Below, in pieces: positions 46,547 through 54,897 of a stretch of DNA of 64,000 nt. The stretch is from Thermoanaerobacterium sp. CMT5567-10 (GTDB lineage Bacteria > Bacillota > Thermoanaerobacteria > Thermoanaerobacterales > Thermoanaerobacteraceae): assembly GCF_030534315.2 (NCBI RefSeq), contig NZ_CP130558.2, forward strand, positions 1-64,000, in the 5' to 3' direction. The notes below the pieces were generated by a model, which saw nothing but the letters and a program-made list of their open reading frames with translations, searched no databases and was not told the DNA's origin. How positions within the stretch are numbered: the stretch's first letter is position 1; the number at the start of each line of letters is the position of its first letter. A program made the position numbers and the translations under genes.

Positions 46547-49114
46547 ATGTTTAAATTATCATTACAATATATCAAACATTACAAAAAAAGGACTTTTTCT
46601 GTGTTGGTGGCTATAATCCTAAGTGTTGCTGTTATTGCAAGTATAATAATATTGGGCCAAAGTGCCAACCAGGCAAATATTGATAGTATAAAATATGACG
46701 AAGGAAGTTACCATGCGGTTTTTACAAAATTAGACAATGATCAGATAGAGAAAATAAAAAAGGATAAATCAATAAAAGACAGAGGATTTGCAGAGTATTA
46801 TGATTCGGTTGCCTTAACTGATGATTTTTATTTGAATATTCTAAGGGCAGATAAAGAATACATAAAATTAGGAAGCTCTTTCAGTGGTAATTCATTTATC
46901 AAAGAAGGAAGATATCCAGAGAAAGATAATGAAATTGCTGTTGAAGAGTGGGTCTTAAATGTTCTTGGGAAAGAACCTAAAGTTGGCAGTGACTTGCAAC
47001 TTAAGCTGGAAGACAGAAGGGAAACAAAAACGTATAAATTGGTGGGAATATTGAAAGACAGACCAGAATTTAAAAGAAGTATGACCTTACAGGCATTTTT
47101 GCCTATTAGTGATGATTTTAAAGGAAACAGAAATATTTCTATGGTGACATTTAAAGATGAAAACAATATAAATAAATTGACGTCTTTACTGGCAAAGAAA
47201 TTGAATGTGAAGAGCGATGACATAGTTAAAAACACGACGCTAATAGAGGCATATGGGAAATTAAATAATATATATAAAAACAATATTTTTTCATTACTTG
47301 TAATATTGGTAGCTTCTTTTATAGTTATATATGGAATATACAGCATATCAATTCTTCAAAGAATATCAGAATACGGAATTTTATTAGCTATAGGTAGCAG
47401 TAGAAAGCAATTGATGGAAATAACATTATATGAATTGCTTATATTGAGTGCAATGGGTGTCCCTATAGGTATTATATTAGGTCTGATCGTTTCAAAGCTG
47501 TTAAGCGGTTTAGTTGGAAATGTATTTACTGAAGGAGCTGTCAACATAAGCCGGCTTGTTATAACTAAGGAAGCCTTTATTATACCTGTAATTGTTACAG
47601 CAGCCGTCATACTTTTGATTGTTATTGCAGTCTATATAACCATATCAAAGATATCATCTATAGAAGCTATAAGAAAAAATTTAGGACTAAGAGAAAAATG
47701 CAATAAAAAAATATATAAGAAAGTAGCCTCAGGGAAAAACCTGTCCATATATTCAATTGTAACTATAAGGAATATTCTTTCTAACAGCAGAAGCTTTATA
47801 ATGATTATACTATCAATAAGTATTGCAGGCATACTTTTTATAAATGCAAGCTACTTAAGTTTTTTAGAAGAAAGGCAAGTAGACAATATAGCAGATAGCA
47901 TAGGGTATAATTCCGACTATAAAATAAATCTTGTACCCGGTGCGAAAAAAACCGACGGGCTAAGCAGCAAAGAACTAGAGAGAATAAGGTCATTAAACGG
48001 AGTAAGGGATTTATCAGCTATACAGGTAATATATTCAAGACTTATGCTAAGCAGTGAACATATATCAGAACCTATGTACTTTGAAAATTTAAACAGCACT
48101 CCATATATAAAAGATTTGATGAATGGAATGTTAGTCAAAAATTTAAAGGCGACGGATAAATTGGAAGAATATATTTTAAAAGATAATATGTACGGTTATG
48201 ATGATAAATCTCTTGCCAAGTTAAGAAAATATTTGGTAAAAGGTAAAATTGATATTGACAGGATGAAAAAAGAAAATCTTGCCATTGTGAGGATACCCAA
48301 TCCCATAAATACAGAAAATAAAAGGCCTTACGTTGCAAATTTCAAAGTGGGAGATAAAATAAGAGTTGCTTTTTCAAACAAGGGAACAAATTCTGAGGAA
48401 AGCTGGAAAATTAATTATAATGACGATAGCTATGAATATAAAGAATATACTGTGACGGCAATAGTAAACAATCTGTTGGATTACGATAATTATTATACTG
48501 TAAATAACAGCGTTGATGTTGTCCTATCCTCGGATATATTTAAAAAGGATACGGGGATAACTCAGTATAAGATTATAAGCATCAACAAAGAAAGAGGAGT
48601 AAATCATAATGTCTTATATAAAAAGATTAAATCAATAATTGATAAGAAACCTGGAGTAATTTTAAGAGATTTAGATAAAGAAATAGAAAATTTTAATATA
48701 CTGAATGAAAATAAGCACAGATTTATAAATGCAATTGTAATGATACTGTTCATTATGGGAGTATTTAATATAGCAAACAATATTAAATATAATATTGCAT
48801 CGCGAATGAGAGAGTTTGGCATGTTAAGAGCTGTCGGCACTACAAACAAAAGCCTGAAAGAGATGTTTTTAGCTGAAGGGTTCTTATATGGAGCTATATC
48901 AAGTGTAGTAGTAATTATCTTTGGAGTGTTGGTTCAATATATTTTATATAATAAATATTTAGCTATATATATAAATCCCATCTTTAAGATACAATACAGA
49001 GAATATTTGATTGTTATCATTATAAATTTTATAGTAACAATTGCAACAACATACCTATCATCTATGAATATAAGAAAAACAGCAGTAGTTGATATGATCA
49101 AAAATGATCAATGA
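46547..49114 (+). CDS. FtsX/MacB-type ABC permease B2
   Basis: An intact 855-residue paralogue of B1 with the same order: N-terminal helix (about 14-38), outer domain, three-helix block (about 245-375), single helix (about 415-435), second outer domain, final three-helix block (about 725-850). Shared stretches include NEIAVEEWVLNVLG and the GMLRAVGTTNKSLKEM coupling segment that contacts the ATPase. AGGAGG at 46530-46535 precedes the ATG. The ATPase gene at 49184 follows and probably serves it. Substrate unknown; a role in peptide resistance or envelope maintenance is the family-based guess. Confidence 0.87.
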   Translation: MFKLSLQYIKHYKKRTFSVLVAIILSVAVIASIIILGQSANQANIDSIKYDEGSYHAVFTKLDNDQIEKIKKDKSIKDRGFAEYYDSVALTDDFYLNILRADKEYIKLGSSFSGNSFIKEGRYPEKDNEIAVEEWVLNVLGKEPKVGSDLQLKLEDRRETKTYKLVGILKDRPEFKRSMTLQAFLPISDDFKGNRNISMVTFKDENNINKLTSLLAKKLNVKSDDIVKNTTLIEAYGKLNNIYKNNIFSLLVILVASFIVIYGIYSISILQRISEYGILLAIGSSRKQLMEITLYELLILSAMGVPIGIILGLIVSKLLSGLVGNVFTEGAVNISRLVITKEAFIIPVIVTAAVILLIVIAVYITISKISSIEAIRKNLGLREKCNKKIYKKVASGKNLSIYSIVTIRNILSNSRSFIMIILSISIAGILFINASYLSFLEERQVDNIADSIGYNSDYKINLVPGAKKTDGLSSKELERIRSLNGVRDLSAIQVIYSRLMLSSEHISEPMYFENLNSTPYIKDLMNGMLVKNLKATDKLEEYILKDNMYGYDDKSLAKLRKYLVKGKIDIDRMKKENLAIVRIPNPINTENKRPYVANFKVGDKIRVAFSNKGTNSEESWKINYNDDSYEYKEYTVTAIVNNLLDYDNYYTVNNSVDVVLSSDIFKKDTGITQYKIISINKERGVNHNVLYKKIKSIIDKKPGVILRDLDKEIENFNILNENKHRFINAIVMILFIMGVFNIANNIKYNIASRMREFGMLRAVGTTNKSLKEMFLAEGFLYGAISSVVVIIFGVLVQYILYNKYLAIYINPIFKIQYREYLIVIIINFIVTIATTYLSSMNIRKTAVVDMIKNDQ

Positions 49115-49120
49115 CTCCAA

Positions 49121-49270
49121 GTTAAGCGTATGAGTATAGTAGAATCTATCAGCATAATAAATTAGGAGAGGAGCACTTTATATATGGTTATATTAAAAAC
49201 GATAAATTTAAACAAAGTTTACGGAAAGGGTGAAAATAAAGTACACGCACTAAAGGATATAAACATAAAT
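49121..49270 (+). repeat. Direct repeat, right copy, with a stray tail of a B1-type gene
   Basis: Between the B2 stop (49114) and the ATPase start (49184) lies a 45-base copy of the last codons of B1 (KRMSIVESIS...), ending in its own stop at 49165. This does not belong to B2, whose real end is different. It shows that the ATPase gene here was once attached to a B1-type permease and that recombination joined B2 in front of it. Confidence 0.85.
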
Positions 49271-49846
49271 GTAGAAAAAGGTGAATTTTTGGCAATCGTA
49301 GGACCAAGCGGAAGTGGAAAATCAACATTGCTCCACTTATTAGGAGGACTTGATAAACCAACAGAAGGAACAGTTGAGATAGATGGTGTGGATATATATA
49401 AGCTATCTGAGGACAAATTAGCTATATACAGGAGGAGAAATATAGGATTCGTATTTCAGCAGTACAATTTGATACCAGTATTAAATGTAAGAGAAAATAT
49501 AGAAATGCCAGTAAGACTAGATAAAAAAATACCAGATAAAGAATATATAGATGATTTGATAGAATTTTTAGGGTTAACAGAAAGACAAAGACATTTACCA
49601 AATCAGCTTTCAGGAGGGCAGCAGCAGAGAGTGGCAATAGGCAGAGCATTGGCAGCAAAGCCCAGTATAATATTAGCAGATGAACCCACGGGGAATTTAG
49701 ACACAAAAACGACAGGTGAAGTAATGAACCTGATAAAAAGTTCTATTAAAAAATATAATCAGACACTTGTATTGATAACACATAATGAAAATATAGCACA
49801 AAGTGCAGACAGAATATTATCTATTGTTGATGGAGAAATACAATAG
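49184..49846 (+). CDS. ABC transporter ATPase (LolD/MacB type) after B2
   Basis: A complete 220-residue ATPase with Walker A GPSGSGKS (40-47), Q-loop FQQYNLIPV (91-99), signature LSGGQQQR (142-149), Walker B and catalytic Glu ILADEPTG (163-170), and the H-loop ITHN. The FQQYNLIP and [10 protein letters not shown] segments are typical of MacB/LolD/FtsE-type ATPases that work with FtsX-family permeases. It lies just after B2 and just before A2, and could also energise B1 and A1, whose own ATPases are broken or absent. Confidence 0.93.
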   Translation: MVILKTINLNKVYGKGENKVHALKDININVEKGEFLAIVGPSGSGKSTLLHLLGGLDKPTEGTVEIDGVDIYKLSEDKLAIYRRRNIGFVFQQYNLIPVLNVRENIEMPVRLDKKIPDKEYIDDLIEFLGLTERQRHLPNQLSGGQQQRVAIGRALAAKPSIILADEPTGNLDTKTTGEVMNLIKSSIKKYNQTLVLITHNENIAQSADRILSIVDGEIQ

Positions 49847-49882
49847 AGATAATATTATTCAAATTTTAATTGGAGGATAGAA

Positions 49883-52441
49883 ATGAATGTATATATACAT
49901 TTAGCATTAGCATATCTGAAAAAACAAAGAGGAAGGACGATTGCTTTAGTATTAGGTGTCGCCTTGGCAGTAATGCTTGTATTTGGTACTAACGTTATAT
50001 TTGAAAGCCAGAGCAGAAATCAGCTTGCTAATATTTACAAAATGTATGGAACATATCAGGGCATATTTACTAATCTAAATAAAGACTTGACTGAGAAAAT
50101 AAAAAATGATAAAGACGTAAGTAAATCTGCAGTAGCAGCTAATCTAGGAAATCTCGTTACTGATAATGGAATTTCAATGATATTAAATTCAACAGACAAA
50201 GACTATATAGAAATGAATGGATACACTCTTACAAAAGGTCATTTGCCAAATAAGCAAGGAGAAATAGTATTAGAATCACAGGCTTTAAAAAAGATGGGAC
50301 TTAAAGAAAAGCTGGGTGTGACAATAAATTTTAAAATCAAAAAGGAATATAAAGATGAAAACGGCCTGAACCAAATATACATAGAAAACAAGTCGTTCAC
50401 ATTGGTGGGGATATTAGATAAGCCCAAACAATATTATGAGGGGTACTATTCACTGAGAGGATTTACATACTTTAAAGAAGGTGAAAATAATGTACTGCCT
50501 GACAATCTTATAACATATGAGGAAATTGTCAAATTGAAATCAAAGGCTAATCTATCGGGTCAGTTGAATCAGATAAGAGAGAGGTATAATATAGGAAGAT
50601 GGGATTATGATCTAAATATACAACTGGTAACAGCACTTGATGATTACAGTTCTCAAAATACGAATGATTCTGTACGTCATTTTAATATTTTGATAATAAT
50701 TACAGCGATTCTTCTTATATATAACATGTTTAACATATCTTTAATAGACATGATAAAGCAAATAGGCATGATGAGGGCTATAGGGTCGTCAAAGAAACAA
50801 GTGAGACTGATAATAGGATTTCAAAGCTTATTTATTCTCATCATTGGATTATCTCTTGGTCTATTGATGGGAATTGCATTTTCATATATTGGGATGAAGT
50901 TGTTTAACTTTGCATTTTTAGATGTATCACAATCAACAGTGTACATAAGTGCGAAAAACATATGGAATGCATTAATAGTCGGTACAGCAACAGTCATATT
51001 ATCAAGTATAATACCCATATGGATGTCAGGAATGATATCACCAATAGAAGCTATGAGAAAGAGCGATAGATCAGGTGGAAAACAAAGAAATAGAGGATAC
51101 CATAAGTTTATAAAAAAGATATCTGGGATAACAGGTGAGATGGCATATAAAAATGTGTGGAGAAATAAGTGGAGGACTATAATAATAGTTGTATCAGTAG
51201 CAATGGCAGGATATTTATTTATAGATGATATTGCATTTCTTAACAACCGAGATGCGGTGTATAATACAACACCGTATGTTTTAAACATGCAGGACTATGA
51301 TTTTAAATTGTTGTTTGGTCCAAATATAGATCTATATTTTACAGGTTATACAAATGATGATGTAAAAGCCATATCTCAGATAGAAGGAGTGAAAAAAGTA
51401 GGTACAAAAGTATCTATGGAAGGTTTTTTGGAATCTGATGTAAATGATTTAGAAAATGACTTTAAAAAGTACAATGGAATTTCAGATACAAATAAAAATG
51501 TGGAAACAATGATAGAAGTAAAAGGCTATGATGATGATCAGTTGCAGGGATTTAAGAAGTATATAGATAAAGGTGACATGTCATCGCTGAATAATTCATC
51601 AGATAAATATCCAAATGCAATAGTATTTAATTACTATTATGATATTTTTAAACATAAGCTCGAGGGAATTAGAAAAGATTTAAAAGTTGGTGATACCATG
51701 ACAATAAGGATTCCTGTTATCAGAAATGGCAAAATAGCATATGAAGAGGAAAATATCAGAGTAGGTGCACTATTAAAGCAGGAATGGACAGCTAAAGGTG
51801 ACAGTACACGGGGAGCCAGGATGGAGATAATCCTTCCTCAAAAGTACTTAATGACCATTTCAGGGAAAAGTACATATGACCAGATCAGTGTGCAGTCTGA
51901 GGCGGGAAAGGACACTTATGTGTATGATAGTATAAACAAGATTCTAAAGGACAAGCCTTTTACAGATGTGGAAAGCAAGCTAAGTTATATAGAAAAGAGC
52001 CAAAAAGGATTTACGGGAGTATTGAAATCAGACATGGTGATCGTAGCATTGATATTACTAATAGCAGGCATGAATGTATATAATACGCTAAAAACTAACT
52101 TATTGATACGTACAAATGAGTTTGCCACACTTAGAGCAATAGGCATGACAGTCAAGCAGCTTAAAAGCATGATAATAAAAGAATCGATTATTTATGGTGT
52201 ATTGAGCAGCATAATAGCGGCTGTAATAGGCAGTTACAACGTTTATTCATTTTACAGTTTGGTAAACAGGCAGTACAAGGCTGGATTTAACATAAGCGAA
52301 AGGCTGCAATTTAAATTTCCAGTTATACCAATACTATTGTACAGTGCTATAGTTATAGTTATATGCATATTGTCATCTTATGTATCTGCAAAGAAAGTAG
52401 AAAAGCTTAATATAGTAGAAGGTCTAAATATAATCGAATAA
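49883..52441 (+). CDS. FtsX/MacB-type ABC permease A2
   Basis: An intact 852-residue permease: N-terminal helix (about 20-40), outer domain, three-helix block (about 265-400) with IGMMRAIGSSKKQVRLI, a second helix after NVWRNKWR (about 435-455), a second outer domain (about 460-700), and a final three-helix block (about 710-845) with FATLRAIGMTVKQLKSM. The two coupling segments (xMRAIGxxxKQ) contact the ATPase. Blocks nearly identical to A1 alternate with clearly divergent ones, a mosaic pattern. GGAGG precedes the ATG. Its ATPase gene follows after 17 bases. Confidence 0.88.
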   Translation: MNVYIHLALAYLKKQRGRTIALVLGVALAVMLVFGTNVIFESQSRNQLANIYKMYGTYQGIFTNLNKDLTEKIKNDKDVSKSAVAANLGNLVTDNGISMILNSTDKDYIEMNGYTLTKGHLPNKQGEIVLESQALKKMGLKEKLGVTINFKIKKEYKDENGLNQIYIENKSFTLVGILDKPKQYYEGYYSLRGFTYFKEGENNVLPDNLITYEEIVKLKSKANLSGQLNQIRERYNIGRWDYDLNIQLVTALDDYSSQNTNDSVRHFNILIIITAILLIYNMFNISLIDMIKQIGMMRAIGSSKKQVRLIIGFQSLFILIIGLSLGLLMGIAFSYIGMKLFNFAFLDVSQSTVYISAKNIWNALIVGTATVILSSIIPIWMSGMISPIEAMRKSDRSGGKQRNRGYHKFIKKISGITGEMAYKNVWRNKWRTIIIVVSVAMAGYLFIDDIAFLNNRDAVYNTTPYVLNMQDYDFKLLFGPNIDLYFTGYTNDDVKAISQIEGVKKVGTKVSMEGFLESDVNDLENDFKKYNGISDTNKNVETMIEVKGYDDDQLQGFKKYIDKGDMSSLNNSSDKYPNAIVFNYYYDIFKHKLEGIRKDLKVGDTMTIRIPVIRNGKIAYEEENIRVGALLKQEWTAKGDSTRGARMEIILPQKYLMTISGKSTYDQISVQSEAGKDTYVYDSINKILKDKPFTDVESKLSYIEKSQKGFTGVLKSDMVIVALILLIAGMNVYNTLKTNLLIRTNEFATLRAIGMTVKQLKSMIIKESIIYGVLSSIIAAVIGSYNVYSFYSLVNRQYKAGFNISERLQFKFPVIPILLYSAIVIVICILSSYVSAKKVEKLNIVEGLNIIE

Positions 52442-52458
52442 AAGATGAGGTGGAGATT

Positions 52459-53124
52459 ATGAGCATATTAGAGACAGTAAAATTGACTAAGACATACGGC
52501 AAAGGTGACAATAAAGTAGAGGCTTTAAAGGAAGTATCAGTTTCTATAGAAAATGGAAAATTCACTACTATAGTAGGCCATAGCGGTTCAGGTAAGAGTA
52601 CGTTGCTTCACTGCATGGCAGGACTAGATGTGCCTACATCAGGTGAAGTATTATTAAATGGTGAGAATATATTTAATCTATCGGAAGAAAAACTTTCGAT
52701 ACTGAGAAGGCGAAACTTCGGATTTGTATTTCAAAGCTTTAACCTTATACCAGTTATAGACGTGTATGAAAATATAACATTGCCAGTATCATTAGATAAT
52801 AAAAAAATAGATAAGGACTACATATCGGAAATAATAGAAATTTTAGGACTAGAGAGCAAGATAAAAAGCTTTCCAAATGAACTCTCAGGAGGACAGCAGC
52901 AAAGAGTAGCAATAGCAAGGGCACTATCAAACAAACCAGATATAATATTTGCAGATGAACCAACAGGTAATTTAGACAGTAAAACAGCGGAGGAAGTGAT
53001 GAAATTCTTTAAACTCTGTGTAGAAAAATTTGGACAGACTTTGATTATGGTAACTCATAATAAAGATATAGCAGCATCAGCAGATGTATGCATAACAATA
53101 CAAGATGGCAAGATTCTAAGCTAA
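52459..53124 (+). CDS. ABC transporter ATPase (LolD/MacB type) after A2
   Basis: A complete 221-residue ATPase: Walker A GHSGSGKS (40-47), Q-loop FQSFNLIPV, signature LSGGQQQR, Walker [17 protein letters not shown] and H-loop VTHN. It is clearly distinct from the ATPase at 49184 (for instance GHSG versus GPSG), so each permease family A and B has its own ATPase lineage. ATG 52459 was chosen, after GGTGGAG. It closes the intact half of the array. Confidence 0.93.
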   Translation: MSILETVKLTKTYGKGDNKVEALKEVSVSIENGKFTTIVGHSGSGKSTLLHCMAGLDVPTSGEVLLNGENIFNLSEEKLSILRRRNFGFVFQSFNLIPVIDVYENITLPVSLDNKKIDKDYISEIIEILGLESKIKSFPNELSGGQQQRVAIARALSNKPDIIFADEPTGNLDSKTAEEVMKFFKLCVEKFGQTLIMVTHNKDIAASADVCITIQDGKILS

Positions 53125-53143
53125 ATGATGACATTTATAATAT

Positions 53144-53542
53144 ATGTATTCTAAAATGAAAAAGAGAGTTTCGATTAATTTGAAAATAAAATTATTGAAG
53201 CATATACCAAAATTATCAGGCGGACAAAAACAAAGGATAGCCATCGCCAGAGCAATCTTAAGTGATTCAAAAATCATTATTTTCGATGAAGCAACATCTG
53301 CTTTGGATAGTTTATCGCAAAAGCATATATCGGAAAATATAGACAAATATTTGAAAGATAAAACTGTTGTTAAAATAGCTCATAGGTTATCGACAATAAA
53401 AGATGCAGACACAATATATGTAATTGATAAGGGGAAAGTTGTAGAAGAGGGAAACTTCGAAGAACTGGTGGAAAAAGGAGGGTATTTTTACAGCTTTATA
53501 AAAGAGCAGAATATGGAAGCAGATATCGATTCTATTGCATAA
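53144..53542 (+). pseudogene. 3' fragment of an ABC exporter gene (ATPase C-terminal part)
   Basis: The frame gives 132 residues. From about residue 27 they match the end of a fused membrane-ATPase exporter: LSGGQKQRIAIARAIL, FDEATSALD, AHRLSTIKDADTIYVI, VEEGNFEELVEKGGYFYSF. The membrane domain and Walker A are missing, and the first 25 residues look unrelated. The DEATSALD type differs from the DEPTGNLD type of the array, so this is a different exporter class (peptide, bacteriocin or lipid). It is best seen as a leftover from a lost transporter gene. Confidence 0.8.
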
Positions 53543-53569
53543 AATTAAAAAAGTATAGGGGGAATAATT

Positions 53570-54316
53570 ATGACAATAAATATTCTTACGTGGAATATTA
53601 AAGCTGGACAAAACAAGGATGGCGGTTATCCAGATCCGAAAACGGAAAATCTGGATAAAATCGCGGATGAAATTAAAACTTCGGGAGCTTCAATTGTCTG
53701 TCTTCAAGAAGTTGATGCATATACTATACGATCTGGTACAAATATTCATCAGGCAGAGTATATTTCTAATAAACTTACCGCGATTACTGGGACGACTTGG
53801 AATTATAAATATATTACATCTATTAATATGAATCCAGGTTATTATGGTAATGCAATTATAAGTAGTTGCTCTTTGACAACGGCTTTAAGAGTTTACTTGT
53901 CTAAGGTAAATAGTTCAGAAAATCGCAGCTTTCTTCTTGTACGTGTTGATTTTGGCAGTTCTTACTTTTATGTAGGAACTGCCCATCTAGGCTTAAACGG
54001 TGATCAAGTGATTCAAGCACAAAAGATTAAAGATGAATTAAATAATAATGGATTTTCAAATGAAAGATTGATTATTGGTTGTGATTTGAACGATGGAGAA
54101 AACTCAGATACCTATAATATAATGCTCAATAATGTTTTTTCTATGGTTGATAGCGGACCTGCAGGTATATGCACACTGGAATGCTATAATAATTCTAATA
54201 ATCCAAAGATTGATTTTTTATTTAACTGTGGAACTTCGATTGATGCAACAAAAAGCAAAGTATTGCAAGTGGATATTTCAGATCACCGCCCAGTGATGGC
54301 TTATATATCTGATTAA
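53570..54316 (+). CDS. Endonuclease/exonuclease/phosphatase family protein
   Basis: A 248-residue protein of the DNase I-like fold: LTWNIKAG (6-13, Asn9), QEVD (46-49, Glu47), GTAHLGLNGDQ (catalytic His), GCDLNDGEN, and DHRPVM near the end (His239). All the metal and catalytic positions of the fold are present, so it should be active on a phosphodiester. No signal peptide is seen, so it is probably cytoplasmic. The substrate may be nucleic acid, a phospholipid head group or an inositol phosphate; the sequence does not decide. AGGGGGA precedes the ATG. Confidence 0.82.
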   Translation: MTINILTWNIKAGQNKDGGYPDPKTENLDKIADEIKTSGASIVCLQEVDAYTIRSGTNIHQAEYISNKLTAITGTTWNYKYITSINMNPGYYGNAIISSCSLTTALRVYLSKVNSSENRSFLLVRVDFGSSYFYVGTAHLGLNGDQVIQAQKIKDELNNNGFSNERLIIGCDLNDGENSDTYNIMLNNVFSMVDSGPAGICTLECYNNSNNPKIDFLFNCGTSIDATKSKVLQVDISDHRPVMAYISD

Positions 54317-54326
54317 AAAAATCAAG

Positions 54327-54350
54327 AAAGATATTTTTAAATCTTTTTTT
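54327..54350 (+). terminator. Weak terminator after the phosphodiesterase-fold gene
   Basis: AAAGAT (54327-54332) and ATCTTT (54341-54346) followed by four T. Only six base pairs. Confidence 0.4.
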
Positions 54351-54382
54351 ATGAAAAATATTTGGAAATTAATAAGGACAAA

Positions 54383-54417
54383 AATAATATACTCCAATTT
54401 TGAGTATATTATTTTTT
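54383..54417. terminator. Strong hairpin terminator at the right edge of the accessory region
   Basis: AATAATATACTC (54383-54394) is the exact complement of GAGTATATTATT (54402-54413), followed by T residues on + and preceded by A residues, so it can stop transcription from either side. It separates the accessory region from the ylxM-ffh operon. Confidence 0.8.
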
Positions 54418-54450
54418 GTATCAGGTTAACCACAATGTAGAATAAAAAAC

Positions 54451-54479
54451 TTGACAAATTCATTTTTCTTGTATAAAAT
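54451..54479 (+). promoter_or_regulatory. Sigma-A promoter of the ylxM-ffh-rpsP operon
   Basis: TTGACA (54451-54456) and TAAAAT (54474-54479) with a 17-base spacer, 37 bases before the ylxM start. Confidence 0.85.
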
Positions 54480-54516
54480 TTATCTGTAAAGGCTAGTACC
54501 TTAACAGGTGGTATTT

Positions 54517-54870
54517 ATGAATACGGATTTTGTTGAAATGAATGTTTTGTTTGACTTTTACGGTTCGCTACTTACAGGTAAACAGATGGATATATTTAAA
54601 ATGTATTATATGGATGACTATTCATTAGGGGAGATATCGCAGGAGCTTAATATTTCAAGGCAAGGTGTTTACGATTCTCTCAAAAGGGCTGAAAGTGTAT
54701 TAAAATACTACGAAGAAAAGCTGGGTCTTGTCAAGAAATATAATTCCAGTATTGCGAAAATTAATAATATAAAACGCATTATAGATGATGCAAAAATAAA
54801 TATTTCTGATAAGAATGCTCTAAGGGTTCTGGATGAGATACAAAAAGAACTTGATGAGATTGAATTATAA
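54517..54870 (+). CDS. ylxM: YlxM-family helix-turn-helix protein linked to SRP
   Basis: A 117-residue protein that, with Ffh and FtsY, takes part in protein targeting in Gram-positive bacteria. It has a sigma-region-4-like helix-turn-helix: LLTGKQMDIFKMYYMDDYSL then EISQELNISRQGVYDSLKRA, with a charged C-terminal helix. The ATG at 54517 follows AGGTGG. It is directly upstream of ffh, as in most Firmicutes. Confidence 0.92.
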   Translation: MNTDFVEMNVLFDFYGSLLTGKQMDIFKMYYMDDYSLGEISQELNISRQGVYDSLKRAESVLKYYEEKLGLVKKYNSSIAKINNIKRIIDDAKINISDKNALRVLDEIQKELDEIEL

Positions 54871-54897
54871 ATATAAGATATTTTAGGAGGTTTTTTA

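Noticed and set aside
38633-54420. Accessory region considered as a prophage or transposon
   Set aside because: No integrase, transposase, phage structural gene, tRNA target or terminal inverted repeat was seen. Direct repeats are explained by gene duplication.
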